Positions 53,867-63,453 of a stretch of 64,000 nucleotides of DNA are shown piece after piece (the stretch's first letter is position 1; every line of letters begins with the position of its first letter). A model generated the notes under the pieces. The model was not told the DNA's origin, did not search any database, and was given only the letters and a program-made list of their open reading frames with translations. The position numbers and the translations under genes were made by a program. Where the stretch lies: positions 806,001-870,000 of the forward strand of contig JASVEC010000014.1 in NCBI GenBank assembly GCA_030770535.1, in the 5' to 3' direction. Source of the DNA: Batkoa obscura. Taxonomy: Eukaryota; Entomophthoromycota; Entomophthoromycetes; Entomophthorales; Batkoaceae.

Positions 53867-55103
53867 ATTTGTTAAAACATAATATCTAATTTATTAATTC
53901 ATAATTTAAAATCGACTTGTACTTTGTTAAAAAGAATATTAGAATTAGAATTTAAAGCAATTTGTTCCAAAATGATTTTATCTTTAATTGTATATAACTG
54001 TTGCAGCCTTATTGCGACTTAATTTGCTATAATTTTTGCAGTCAGTTATTTGCTTATTTGATTTTTTTAACGCCTTGCTTTATTGTTTTCGCCTGATTTT
54101 AAAATTCTATTCTTAAATGGACACTTAATTAAGCCGCGATAGAGCTATAACAGCTGTAAAATTTGATTTTTTTAAATATTACTATGTGCCGCTAAAGCAA
54201 AAATAAGAATACAGCTTAATTCGGTTTAAAAAACAAACTTTTAGCGGCTGTTTGATAAACAAGTTATTTTGTTATAAATGATATAAAAACTAGCACTTCT
54301 TTCGAGAAAGGAGAGTTTAGTACTTATATCCTAATTCTTTGAACTCCATCAACTAACAGTTTGAAAACAAACATTGATAACATGAGTAAAGACATACAAT
54401 AGAATTGCTATCGCTGGCTACCATAGTTATTTAGGTTATACTTTTTAATACGAAAATTCACCAATAATGATCCAAAATTTAAGTCCACTTATTTAATACA
54501 ACTCATAAACTTCCATCAAACGTTTATACTTTAAACTAGGTGACTAAATCAAATCCTCGCTACAATAAATAGTCAGGAAATAGCAAACTTATTTGTAATA
54601 GAACAGTGGAAAAATAAACTATAGCAACACCGCTGACTATAAATTGATTCACTATAGCCAGAATTTATACTAAAAATAGTTAAAGTTATTTTTATTGTGA
54701 AATTAAAGCAAATTTAGCTACGAATTTGAATGTTTAGCTTGTTTTTGATAGGTTTTATGTGGTTTTGTATACTAGTCACCTTATTAATGAAAGCCTTAAT
54801 ACAATCTTGAGTCTTTTCTTTGTTAGTGCTTAATTAATTATTTTTATAACAGGTTATAGAGTTAACTATATATAATTTAAAGCTTGACGAAATAACTTGG
54901 CTACAAAGTTTAATAAACTATAAAAATAAGTTTATTTTTATGCAGAAAAATACACACTGTAATAAATCTACAAAGATTAACTTAAACAAAATTAAGCAGT
55001 AGTTTGTTAATGCTATACTAAATTTCCAAAACAATTCTTTAAAAATCATCTCTACTATAAATACCACTTTCTCTTTATTAAGTTGAAACTTTGAAAATTA
55101 AAG
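53867..55103. other. AT-rich intergenic region, promoter of receptor 2
   Basis: No gene is supported in 1.2 kb. TATAAATA at 55056-55063 lies 41 nt before the GPCR 2 ATG. Confidence 0.4.
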
Positions 55104-56141
55104 ATGGGAGATATCGAAATTGACCAAGACTTTATCAGCAAACTAACAATCTGGTGGATAGTAGTAGTGAGCGTCTTAGGCTTACTACTAAATATTTTAC
55201 TTATCGCTGTACTAACCAGAAAAAAATGGACATGGTCTATTGATATAAAATTAGTTCTTTATTTATCCATTGTTGACTCATTATTATGCATAATCATCCT
55301 AACAGTATCATTAGCTAAATATTACTTAAATATTGATTTCAATAAAATCAGTCCTATCTGGTGTCAGATTGCAGGTATTTCTGTGACCTTAATGGATGTA
55401 TGCTCCTTAGTATTTATCACACTATTGAGCTTTGAGCGCTACTTTTTAATATGTAAAAGTAAAGCCAATGCTTGCCAATGGAGTTTGACTTTAGGTATGA
55501 TCTATATCATTGTTGGCCTTATTTTTGGAATTATGGCAGCCTCCACCTATTGTTTCAAGACTACCACTTCTGGAGGTTATTGTACTGTTTCGCCAGTTGA
55601 AAATCCTTTAGGTATCCCTTACTTTTACTACTTATTTGTTAGTTTCAATATGTCTTTGTTGTCAGTCACTTTTTGCTACCTTAATATCATCCTCACTGGT
55701 AAAAAATATGTTGGTAGGTTAACCAGAGAAATAGGGGTCCCTAGAGTGACTTTAGAGCCATTACGAGCTAAATATCAATCTAGAGGGGAAAGAAGTATTT
55801 TTAGTACATCAACCTCTGCCAGTACATGTGTCAATAGTAATAACACGCAGTTTACTACTAGTACGAATGTAGAACCAGATTTTCAAATTTATCCCAAAAA
55901 AATGAAATTGAAGGTAATTTTAAGAGGCTTTTTATTTATTTCAATTTATGTCACTTGTTTTATACCCAACCTTCTGAGTTGGTGGTTATCAACAATAACT
56001 TTTAAGCCATGGTCTCTGGTTTTAGATATTGTCATTATTTGTACCTTCAATATGGCTCAGTTGGTTAACCCTTTGTTGGCTTTGTCATTACATACAACTA
56101 TTCGGAGAGAGTTCAATAATCTTTTAAAATTTAGAAAATAA
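55104..56141 (+). CDS. Class A (rhodopsin-like) G protein-coupled receptor 2
   Basis: This 345-residue single-exon receptor has seven hydrophobic helices. Class A landmarks are N30 in helix 1, D58 in helix 2 (SIVDSLL), C87 (WCQIAG) and C160 (SGGYCTV) for the outer disulfide, ERY at 111-113 ending helix 3, P288 in CFIPNLLSWW of helix 6, and NPLLALSLH at 322-330 in helix 7. There is no retinal Lys in helix 7. The third inner loop (~residues 200-265) is Ser/Thr/Arg-rich, with likely phosphorylation sites. It is closest to receptor 3 at 57493 (WWIVV.SVL, KKW.W.IDIKLV, FIPNL.SWW), so the two are probably a duplicated pair, now convergent. TATAAATA lies 41 nt upstream of the start. The ligand is unknown. 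Confidence 0.88.
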   Translation: MGDIEIDQDFISKLTIWWIVVVSVLGLLLNILLIAVLTRKKWTWSIDIKLVLYLSIVDSLLCIIILTVSLAKYYLNIDFNKISPIWCQIAGISVTLMDVCSLVFITLLSFERYFLICKSKANACQWSLTLGMIYIIVGLIFGIMAASTYCFKTTTSGGYCTVSPVENPLGIPYFYYLFVSFNMSLLSVTFCYLNIILTGKKYVGRLTREIGVPRVTLEPLRAKYQSRGERSIFSTSTSASTCVNSNNTQFTTSTNVEPDFQIYPKKMKLKVILRGFLFISIYVTCFIPNLLSWWLSTITFKPWSLVLDIVIICTFNMAQLVNPLLALSLHTTIRREFNNLLKFRK

Positions 56142-56316
56142 GGATTGGGTTATAATTTATAGCTAAAGATGATCCATTAGAAGTACTTATGAGTGTAAAT
56201 ATTAGTTGTTTATAAGTTGATTTTTTATCAATTTCAATAAAAGTTAGTAAACTAATTAAATGAGTAGAATAGTTCATAAATTTTTCTGCATTTCGAAAGT
56301 TATTAACAATCTATCT

Positions 56317-56417
56317 TTATGGAGATGTTTCTTAGTTTCATCATTTTTTCCATCTTAACCGCTATTTGAGCGAAAAAATTGTTAGTAAAATTCTTAAATA
56401 CAAAAATACCCCCATAT
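56317..56417 (+). mobile_element. MITE copy 7
   Basis: This 101-bp copy runs from about TTATGGAGATG to ACCCCCATAT, with the CTTAACCGCTATTTGAGCG centre. Confidence 0.8.
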
Positions 56418-56460
56418 ATAATGTCAACTCATGTTTATTCTTTGATTGTTATTAAATAAT

Positions 56461-56615
56461 ATATGAGGTGTTTTTTTAACTTCACTTTTTCCATTTTTAA
56501 GCACTGTTTGAGCGGAATAACTATTAGTAAGATTTTTTTAAAGAATCTATTATCTTTCCGCTCAATAGCGCTTAAAAATGGAAAAAGTGATGAAGCTAAA
56601 AAAACACTCACATAT
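56461..56615. mobile_element. Palindromic MITE pair (copy 8)
   Basis: This 155-bp unit, ATATGAGGTG...CACTCACATAT, is made of two half-elements facing each other. The left half, TTTTCCATTTTTAAGCACTGTTTGAGCGGAA, reappears reversed in the right half as TTCCGCTCAATAGCGCTTAAAAATGGAAAA. It can fold into a ~70-bp hairpin. Confidence 0.8.
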
Positions 56616-56813
56616 CCTGACATTTATCCACAAACACTGACAATCTTTGTTGAACTTGTTACTTTTGAATACCTTCTACTTTTTTATAATAGCTTATACA
56701 ATTTTTTAAACTATCAAATTATATTATAAGGATATCGTATGATTATTAATAGTTAGAAATATTTAAATTTTACTATGCAAACCATTTCATTTAACCATTA
56801 CATTTAAAAAGTA

Positions 56814-57004
56814 ATATGGAGCTATTTTTTTTGGCTTCATTATCTTTCCATTTTGTAAGCGCTATTTAAGTGGAAAGACTGTTAGCAAAATTCTTAAACA
56901 TATGAAAATGTATTTTTGTGTTTAAGAATTTTACTAATAATTTTTTCACTCAAATAGCATTTAAAAGAGAAGAAGTGATGAAGCCAAAAAAAATATCCCC
57001 ATAT
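56814..57004. mobile_element. Head-to-head MITE pair (copies 9 and 10)
   Basis: The first unit (56814-~56902) runs forward and loses its last few bases where it joins the second. The second unit (~56900-57004) is reversed and ends in ATATCCCCATAT. Together they form a 190-bp near-palindrome. Confidence 0.75.
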
Positions 57005-57008
57005 CTCC

Positions 57009-57113
57009 ATATGGGGATATATTTTTATGTTTAAGAGTTTTGCTACAATCTTTCCACTCAAATAGCGCTTGAAAAATGGAAAAAGTAATGAAACCAAAAA
57101 AACAACCCCATAT
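57009..57113 (-). mobile_element. MITE copy 11
   Basis: This 105-bp copy, ATATGGGGATATATTTTTATG ... AACAACCCCATAT, is in reverse orientation, 4 bp from the previous unit. Confidence 0.85.
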
Positions 57114-57492
57114 AAAACAACCCATAAAATCGTATGATAAAAAATAAGTCATTAATAAATTACAAATATTAACCATAGCTTAGAAACTAATATTTATTTA
57201 CACTATACAAAAACATAAATCTTCTTTTATATTATTTGAGTTTAAATAAAGTATATATATATGATATAAAAACCTAAAATAAGAATATAAAAAATATAAG
57301 AAACATAAAATATAAAATATAAAAACATTACAGTCAAAGAGTATATAATACTACACAAAACAAGTAAATATTTAATTATTGTGTATATTAATGTATTTTA
57401 AACTATTCCTTAATAAAATAAAATAAAATGCTCCAAAAATCAAAAAATTCATTTTAATTACATGATCTTATTAAACTAATAAATAAATAGCC
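57114..57492. other. AT-rich intergenic stretch
   Basis: This lies between the MITE cluster and the 3' end of receptor 3. Only AT-rich, partly AAATATAAAA-repetitive sequence was seen; it would include the 3' UTR of receptor 3. Confidence 0.35.
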
Positions 57493-58536
57493 CTATTTTG
57501 ACTTAAACCAAGATAGAAACCCAGCTCTAATGGTCGAATGAAGGGTTAAAGCCAAAAGTGGATTAAAAAATTGAGAAAAATGAAAAGTACAAATAATCAA
57601 AACATCAAAAACATAAGGCCATGGTCGAGATGTAACTACGCCATACCACCAGGAGATAAGGTTTGGTATGAAACAAAAGATATAAATAATTATAAACAAC
57701 AACCCACGAAGAAATACTTTCTTTTTGATTTTTTCAGGATATATTTTAAAATCAGGCTCCTTGCTACTATTTATCATTCGAGTACTACTTTTATAACTTA
57801 GTTCTGTTGCCTTAGTGTTGATTGTTGATTCCCTTTTACGTTGAAACGGATTTTCTTCTTCATTCATATTGTTGCTATAATAGCCTATAGTTTCATTAAT
57901 ATTGTCGATCTTCATAGTTTCAACTTGTTTTTTACTTGTCAGAATTATTTTGCAATAGCAATAAGTAATTGTAAATAATGAAACATTGAAGGTTATAAAA
58001 ATAAAAATAAAATAGGGTAGTGCAACTGGTTCAATAGGTGCTGTTAATGTACAATAACCGGCTGAGGGGCTAGGTTTGAATGTTTTCATACTCGCTGCTA
58101 TAATAGCTAATATTGACCCTAATATTAAATAAATTGATATAAATATGTAACACTTTTTTTGGATGTTCGTTTGACTTTTACATATTAGAACATATCTCTC
58201 ATAACTTAACAACGAAAGGAATAATAGCGTGCAGTTATCAACCATGGTAATAAATACTCCTGAAATTTGACAGTACACTTCTGGGATGCCATTAAAATCG
58301 ATTTCTGCAAAATATTTACCCAAGCTAACAGCCAATATAACAAATGATAAAAGGATATCCACTATTGATAGACAGAATACTAGTTTAATATCAATTGTCC
58401 AGCTCCATTTCTTCCTTACTATTACTATAGCTAACAATGTATTTAATATAATACTTAAAACACTTATTACTACGATCCACCATACTGTAAAGGGTAATAT
58501 AAAATTTTGTTTATGATCATCGTCCAATTCTAGCAT
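57493..58536 (-). CDS. Class A (rhodopsin-like) G protein-coupled receptor 3
   Basis: This 347-residue single-exon receptor is clearly paralogous to receptor 2. Landmarks are N32 (helix 1), D60 (LSIVDILLS), C89 (YCQISG) pairing with C162 (SAGYCTL), YERY at 112-115 after helix 3, CFIPNLISWW in helix 6 and NPLLALTLHSTIR in helix 7. No helix-7 Lys is seen, so it is not an opsin. The third inner loop (~200-265) is Ser/Thr/Asn-rich with KRKREST-like basic patches. It runs convergent to receptor 2, with the MITE cluster between their 3' ends. A TTATATA element near 58600 lies about 65 nt upstream of the start. Confidence 0.88.
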   Translation of the reverse strand: MLELDDDHKQNFILPFTVWWIVVISVLSIILNTLLAIVIVRKKWSWTIDIKLVFCLSIVDILLSFVILAVSLGKYFAEIDFNGIPEVYCQISGVFITMVDNCTLLFLSLLSYERYVLICKSQTNIQKKCYIFISIYLILGSILAIIAASMKTFKPSPSAGYCTLTAPIEPVALPYFIFIFITFNVSLFTITYCYCKIILTSKKQVETMKIDNINETIGYYSNNMNEEENPFQRKRESTINTKATELSYKSSTRMINSSKEPDFKIYPEKIKKKVFLRGLLFIIIYIFCFIPNLISWWYGVVTSRPWPYVFDVLIICTFHFSQFFNPLLALTLHSTIRAGFLSWFKSK

Positions 58537-59884
58537 ATTTGTCCTATCTTATTTTAAAAAAAGCGAATTAATAAGTTGATATTGGATTTTTTTTCCATTA
58601 TATACTGTTTTACTCTTCATTTCAATGCTATTATGATAGTCTAAGCTTTTTATGCAATTCTATTTCGGATTCTTTTATTGGTTTTAACTGGTTTTATATT
58701 ATGTGAATGAACAAATTTAAACTATAAATTTTAATATAAGACAAAAGTAAAGAATAATTATATTATTAGAAATTTATTAAACATACTCCTTATTATATTT
58801 TAATTTGAGTTACTATTCCTTGATTCTCGTTTTAGTTGAATTTCAATTCAAAATCCACCCATAACTTTATTGATACTAAAAAACTGAAAATAATGGAATG
58901 CTTCTGTTCCGTTTCTTTTGCAACTTTTTAGCGCCAATTTCTATGACTAAACTATTTATCTAGTTAATTTTTTAAAATCTGGTTTATACATTCTGAGAAA
59001 TTTTAACAAAGAAAGTTTATAAATAACCTATTAAGTAGGTCCCAAGAGAGTTGCAACAGCTGTAAAGGCCAGGGGTGAAACCAAAGACACTTTAGGTTCA
59101 ATTAAAACTCAGTACCATTTACTAAAGCGTGTAACTGCAATGAATTGGTTCTCTATTAAATCTACGAATTTTAAATAAACTTTCAAATCCAAGCTACTAA
59201 CTGTTTACTGTTTATTGTTTTTTGCTTTTTTAATATAATTATTCCTTAAAATAATAATAACATGATTTTAATAAAATAATTAGGTTTCATGCCATAATGA
59301 TAATTTCATAATAATATATTGAAATTTTGTTTTTATTAACTTATCTTGAAAAATAAGAGGGACTAAATTCCTTTTATGGCTTCAACCTTATGTTTAACAT
59401 TTTAATTATCATTATTAATATTTGGTATAAAATCCTTTGATTTATATCAAAATAATTTTATTAAATACAACTTTAATCTATTTCTCGATCTTCATTTACT
59501 TTATCTTAACTTCAGCTAAATTAACTAAATAGTTTCAGATCATACCTCTATCTCAAACTATTTACCAACTATAGTATGATAAAAAAATAGCCTACATATA
59601 TAAATCATTGTATTTCAAAAAGAAAAATACTCTAAGCTTGGTTTGTTTTGTTAAAACAACTTTAAACTTTATATAATTGAATTTTTATAGGCACTATTCT
59701 TAAACTAATGGTTTATTTTAATGCAAGACCATTGAAGAATAGCTATTATTTAAACATTGAAAATGATAGTATAATTGTAATCAACCTTGTGTTATATCTT
59801 TATTGCCATAGTTATTTTTAAACTTTATAAATGAAATGTCAATTTGCATTTTATTATTAGAATATTAGACGATATCATAATCTT
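58537..59884. other. AT-rich intergenic region
   Basis: I support nothing here beyond a probable core promoter for receptor 3 near 58600. Confidence 0.35.
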
Positions 59885-60568
59885 ATATGGGAATGTCCAA
59901 ATCAGTTTCACTTTTTATTCATTCTTTAAATGTGAATATTTTTACTTCATTTTTTACATCTTTTAAGCACTATTTAAGTAGAAAAATTGTTAGTAAAATT
60001 CTCAAAATATAAAATACAAAGATGTATTTCTATGTTTAAAACTTTGCCTAAAATTTATAAGTTTTCAATGAAAAGCAAGTACCTGCGACACAGCTTTAAC
60101 TTATTTTGTTATAATACATGTTATAAGTTAGTAGAATTTCTACTGAATTTAATAGAAATTTCCGGATTAGTAAGGATTCTACTAACATAGCTTATATATT
60201 AATATTAATTAAAGTTATAATATATAAATAAATGCATATTCTTATAAAACTTCATTGAGAAATACTTATTACTGATTGCCCTATAGCTAATATTACAAAT
60301 TTGCTATCAAGTGAATAAGTTATTTTAATGCTATAACTATATTACTAGTATATTACTAAGTCAATAAATAGTTGAATGGGGAGAGTAGTCAGCCTCAAAG
60401 CGATAATTAGCCATCCCTATACAATACAAGTAATATAATAATAGTTTTTAATTATTATTACAATTACTTGCTCTTTGACTATTCATTAACCTAGCTACTA
60501 ATAATTTAAGTAACGTTAACATTTAATAATTTATTTATATCATTTAATAAACTATTTATTTACATAAT

Positions 60569-60674
60569 AAATGTGGATGTTTTTTTGATCTCATTACTTT
60601 TGCACTTTTTAAGCATTATTTGAGCAGAAAGATTGTTAGTAAAATTCTTAAACAAAAAAAACAACCTCAAATAT
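60569..60674 (+). mobile_element. MITE copy 12, inside the decayed transposon
   Basis: A diverged ~106-bp copy, AATGTGGATGTTTTTTTGATC ... CAACCTCAAATAT. Confidence 0.7.
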
Positions 60675-60689
60675 TAAAACTTTAAATTT

Positions 60690-61790
60690 TCTATTATTTA
60701 AAAAAATAAGCTGGAGTTTATTTTTATAGGCTCTACAACTTTAATTGGAATTATATCGCTTTTAGTCTATCGAATGCTGGATAATAACATAGTTTATTAT
60801 TGTGTTTAATAAAATGTAAATATTTTTTAATATCTTGTGTTTCTATTATTATTTCTTATTTTTATTTCTTTTGTATTTTTAAAAGCCATGTCTGCTTTCC
60901 TATTATTGACAATTGAGTTACTAATTCTATTATATTCATAAATAAAAATCTTGAATTTTGAAATTAATTGAATAACATCCTTATTTTATCTAATGCTTCA
61001 AAACTATTTTTCCATTATAGAAGATTTCTAAGATGTTTATTAATCATATATCTTTTTATAATGCTCAGCAAAAAAATCAAGATTAGTATTTAAACTATTA
61101 TTTATTTTATAAATTTCTTTGAGTATACAATATAAAAACTTTTAAAATTTATAACAATTTTTTTATATCTGCTTATATATTACTTTTTGTAAACTTTCTA
61201 AATAAAAGCTTTATAGATATTAAATTAATCAAACAATTTCTTGTATATGAGGATGTATTTTTATGTAAGAATTTTACTAACAATTTTTCCACCTAAGTAA
61301 TACTTAAAAAATGGAAAAAGTAATGAAACCAAAAAGCACCTCCATTTAAAAAATTTCGACTTAGTTACTGTTTGGCTTTTTAAATTGTTAAAATATTTAT
61401 TGCATATTATTTTCTACTTTTGTTTAATATATATTTACTATTTGATAAATGTTTGTTGTTATTGTTATTGTTATTATTAACTATTTTCAAATAATTACGT
61501 TGTTTTTTATTTATACTAAATCCAAAACTTTCGTATTTATCAAAAGAATATACTGAAGTTATAGTTGATGATAATGCTATTCATTAGTTTTTATTTTTTG
61601 TTTCCTTTAAAACATTAATTTTGTATATTACTTATTAATTTTATTAATAATATTGTTATTTTTTGTTTTTTTGTTTTATTATAAAATTTGGTAAACTCTA
61701 GGTTACAAAGAATTGTTAGAGTTAATATAGATGAATTATAATATTTGTATAGTGCGTTTCTCCTAATTATATTGAAATTTTTAATAAAAG
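60690..61790 (-). pseudogene. Transposase pseudogene, second copy
   Basis: Reading the minus strand, short blocks match the intact transposase at 34671-36374 at DNA level, for example the region TCTACAACTTTAATTGGAA and the AAAACTTTCGTATTTATCAAAAGAATATACTGAAG block. The frame is broken many times and a MITE interrupts it. Confidence 0.75.
61245..61346 (-). mobile_element. MITE copy 13, inside the transposase pseudogene
   Basis: A ~102-bp copy, ATATGAGGATGTATTTTTATG ... AAGCACCTCCATTT, in reverse orientation. Confidence 0.75.
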
Positions 61791-61818
61791 TTCGAAACCA
61801 ATTCGAAGATCCTTATAT

Positions 61819-62192
61819 ATTGAAGTTCTTTTGTAACTTAAAAAATTATCTATAGCTACAGAAATTACCTTCATATTAAACTTTCATTTTTAAAAAGGTA
61901 AAAAGATATTTCTATAATAAAAGCTGTTAGATGCAACACATATCTGTCCGGACTCTGATTGTGTTAATATTAAATAGCGAAAATAAAAGAATATCATGCA
62001 TTTGACCCTCTGCTTGATTTACAATTTTACCTCTATAATATTATCCTCATTAATATAACGCTTGAAAGCATTGATATCTTACATAGCAAAAGGCAGCACC
62101 AAAAGCAACTAAAGAGTAATATAGTCAAGCCACGAATAATAATATGAACAATTTGAACTTTAGTATTATTATAATCTAACGTATCTGAGAGT
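61819..62192. other. AT-rich intergenic stretch
   Basis: Nothing recognisable was seen. Confidence 0.3.
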
Positions 62193-62550
62193 TTATTGAT
62201 TTAGTGCATTCATAAAGTAAGGAAGATCTTCAGATGGATGTGTCCAATTTACATATTCAATCCGATGCTTTTTCTTCCTTTTTAATATCCTGTCAACCAT
62301 TAAATCAATTCTTATTAGCAATAGACCCATGAGTAAATGTTTAAAAAATGGAACAAGATCACAATTGAATTTTACTTTGGCGAGTTTATTTTTATTGAAT
62401 CTAAACATTTTGTCTTGAAAATTGACTAGAGGCTCATCTTTCAACAGTGGATTTAAAACTGTAATCTTAACACCTTCTTTCATATTATCCAAAACACAAC
62501 CAAATTGATTAATACTAGCACCAATCAGTATTAAATTCGTTGCTTTGTTT
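62193..62550 (-). pseudogene. Possible terminal exon or gene relic, unidentified
   Basis: The minus-strand frame from 62550 (after a TTTACAG acceptor-like site) to the stop at 62193 encodes about 119 residues. It reads NLILIGASINQFGCVLDNMKEG, then KITVLNPLLKDEPLVNFQDKMFRF, and near the end WTHPSEDLPYFMNALNQ. It is less Asn/Lys-biased than random AT-rich frames. The LILIGASINQ stretch resembles a Rossmann beta-alpha turn, but the family is not recognised. Upstream sequence (IISDGPKFII..., another frame) looks coding-like, but I could not join it by a proper splice. It is either a partial gene with undetected splicing or a decayed one. Confidence 0.35.
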
Positions 62551-62941
62551 CTGTAAATATAATTGAATCATACTTGTACTCTTGTTTTCTTTATAATTAC
62601 AAATTATAAATTTAGGTCCATCACTGATTATATCTTCTCGGATAATGTTTAACAAACTTTTTCTACGTTTACCTTTTGAATTATATTCTCTCTTTCCTGT
62701 ATAAAATCCTTATATTATTTCGTTGATTTTTCTATTATTTACTGTTAAATAATGACTAACTTTACTATTAAAGATTATGTATTTCTTTTTTACTTTTGTT
62801 TTACTTCGTTATATTGGGCGGTAGGATGGATGCTGTCATTACTTTATTTATTTCATAGAAAACAGTGCCTATATACTATTTTAACTATGGTTTAGCCCAA
62901 TATTATATACATTTATATTACAATTTATTTTATTAAAAAAC
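62551..62941. other. AT-rich stretch upstream of the possible exon
   Basis: Minus-strand sequence at about 62560-62700 encodes a Lys-rich then IISDGPKFIICNY-like segment that may belong to the relic at 62193-62550. Nothing else was seen. Confidence 0.25.
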
Positions 62942-63047
62942 ATATGGGGCTGTTTTTTTTGGTTTCATTATTTTTCCCTTTTTTAAGCACTATTTGAGTG
63001 GGAAAACTGTTAGTAAAATTCTTAAACAAAAAAATACATCCCCATAT
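62942..63047 (+). mobile_element. MITE copy 14
   Basis: This 106-bp copy, ATATGGGGCTGTTTTTTTTGG ... AAATACATCCCCATAT, is one of the best preserved. Confidence 0.85.
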
Positions 63048-63306
63048 CTTAATAAAAAAATTTAGTATTTTAGAACTACATTATATCTATAAGTTTATTT
63101 AAAGTTCACGTAAAGTATTAGCTATAGAGTGATTAAAGTACTAATTATAGCAGCCAATCTAAGCCAGAAGGCAAATTATTAGATTTCATGTTAATTTTTT
63201 TTGAAATTTAAAATTAACTAATAAAAGTAAGTCTTCTTAAATATTAGTTCTCAATAGAGTCATACTAATAGTTATATAAACCCGAAAGGATCCTCTACTG
63301 TCATTT

Positions 63307-63453
63307 ATGACTACCAAAAAATTGATTATCAAAGGCTGAAAGAATTGGCACCGAGCCAGGAATAGTCCTGTAGAAAGATCCGTGGACAGTTCTATAAAGC
63401 AGGTTGAGCAAGGTGATCGATGGCATGAAGATGTTCAAGCTATGTATACTTGA
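63307..63453 (+). pseudogene. Possible short coding relic
   Basis: A 48-codon frame from ATG at 63307 to TGA at 63451, interrupted once by TGA at 63337. It encodes NWHRARNSPVERSVDSSIKQ, then VEQGDRWHEDVQAMYT. Local G+C is clearly higher than the surroundings, which suggests former or present exon sequence. No family was recognised; it may be an internal exon using the AG at 63341 as acceptor. Confidence 0.25.

Larger units (their letters stand above)
59885..61818 (-). mobile_element. Decayed copy of the 34-kb DNA transposon, with nested MITEs
   Basis: The left end is ATATGGGAATGTCCAAATCAGTTTC; the right end, reverse-complemented, is ATATAAGGATCTTCGAATTGGTTTC. The non-coding part (60020-60560) follows 34260-34720 block by block. 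The part at 60690-61790 follows the transposase gene but is riddled with stops and small deletions, so it is a pseudogene. Three MITEs lie inside: about 59935-60030, 60569-60674 and 61245-61346. The element is thus older than at least some MITE activity. Confidence 0.8.

Noticed and set aside
783-63047. MITE copies as a CRISPR-like repeat array
   Set aside because: The spacing is irregular, orientation varies, copies diverge, and the host is a eukaryote.
63281-63440. G+C-richer stretch as a box C/D snoRNA or other structured RNA
   Set aside because: No convincing C and D boxes with terminal pairing were found; a coding relic explains the composition better.
63307-63453. In-frame TGA as evidence for UGA recoding, together with the TGA at 560
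   Set aside because: TGA ends other genes here (for example at 2780), and no conserved protein in the window needs UGA to be read as an amino acid.
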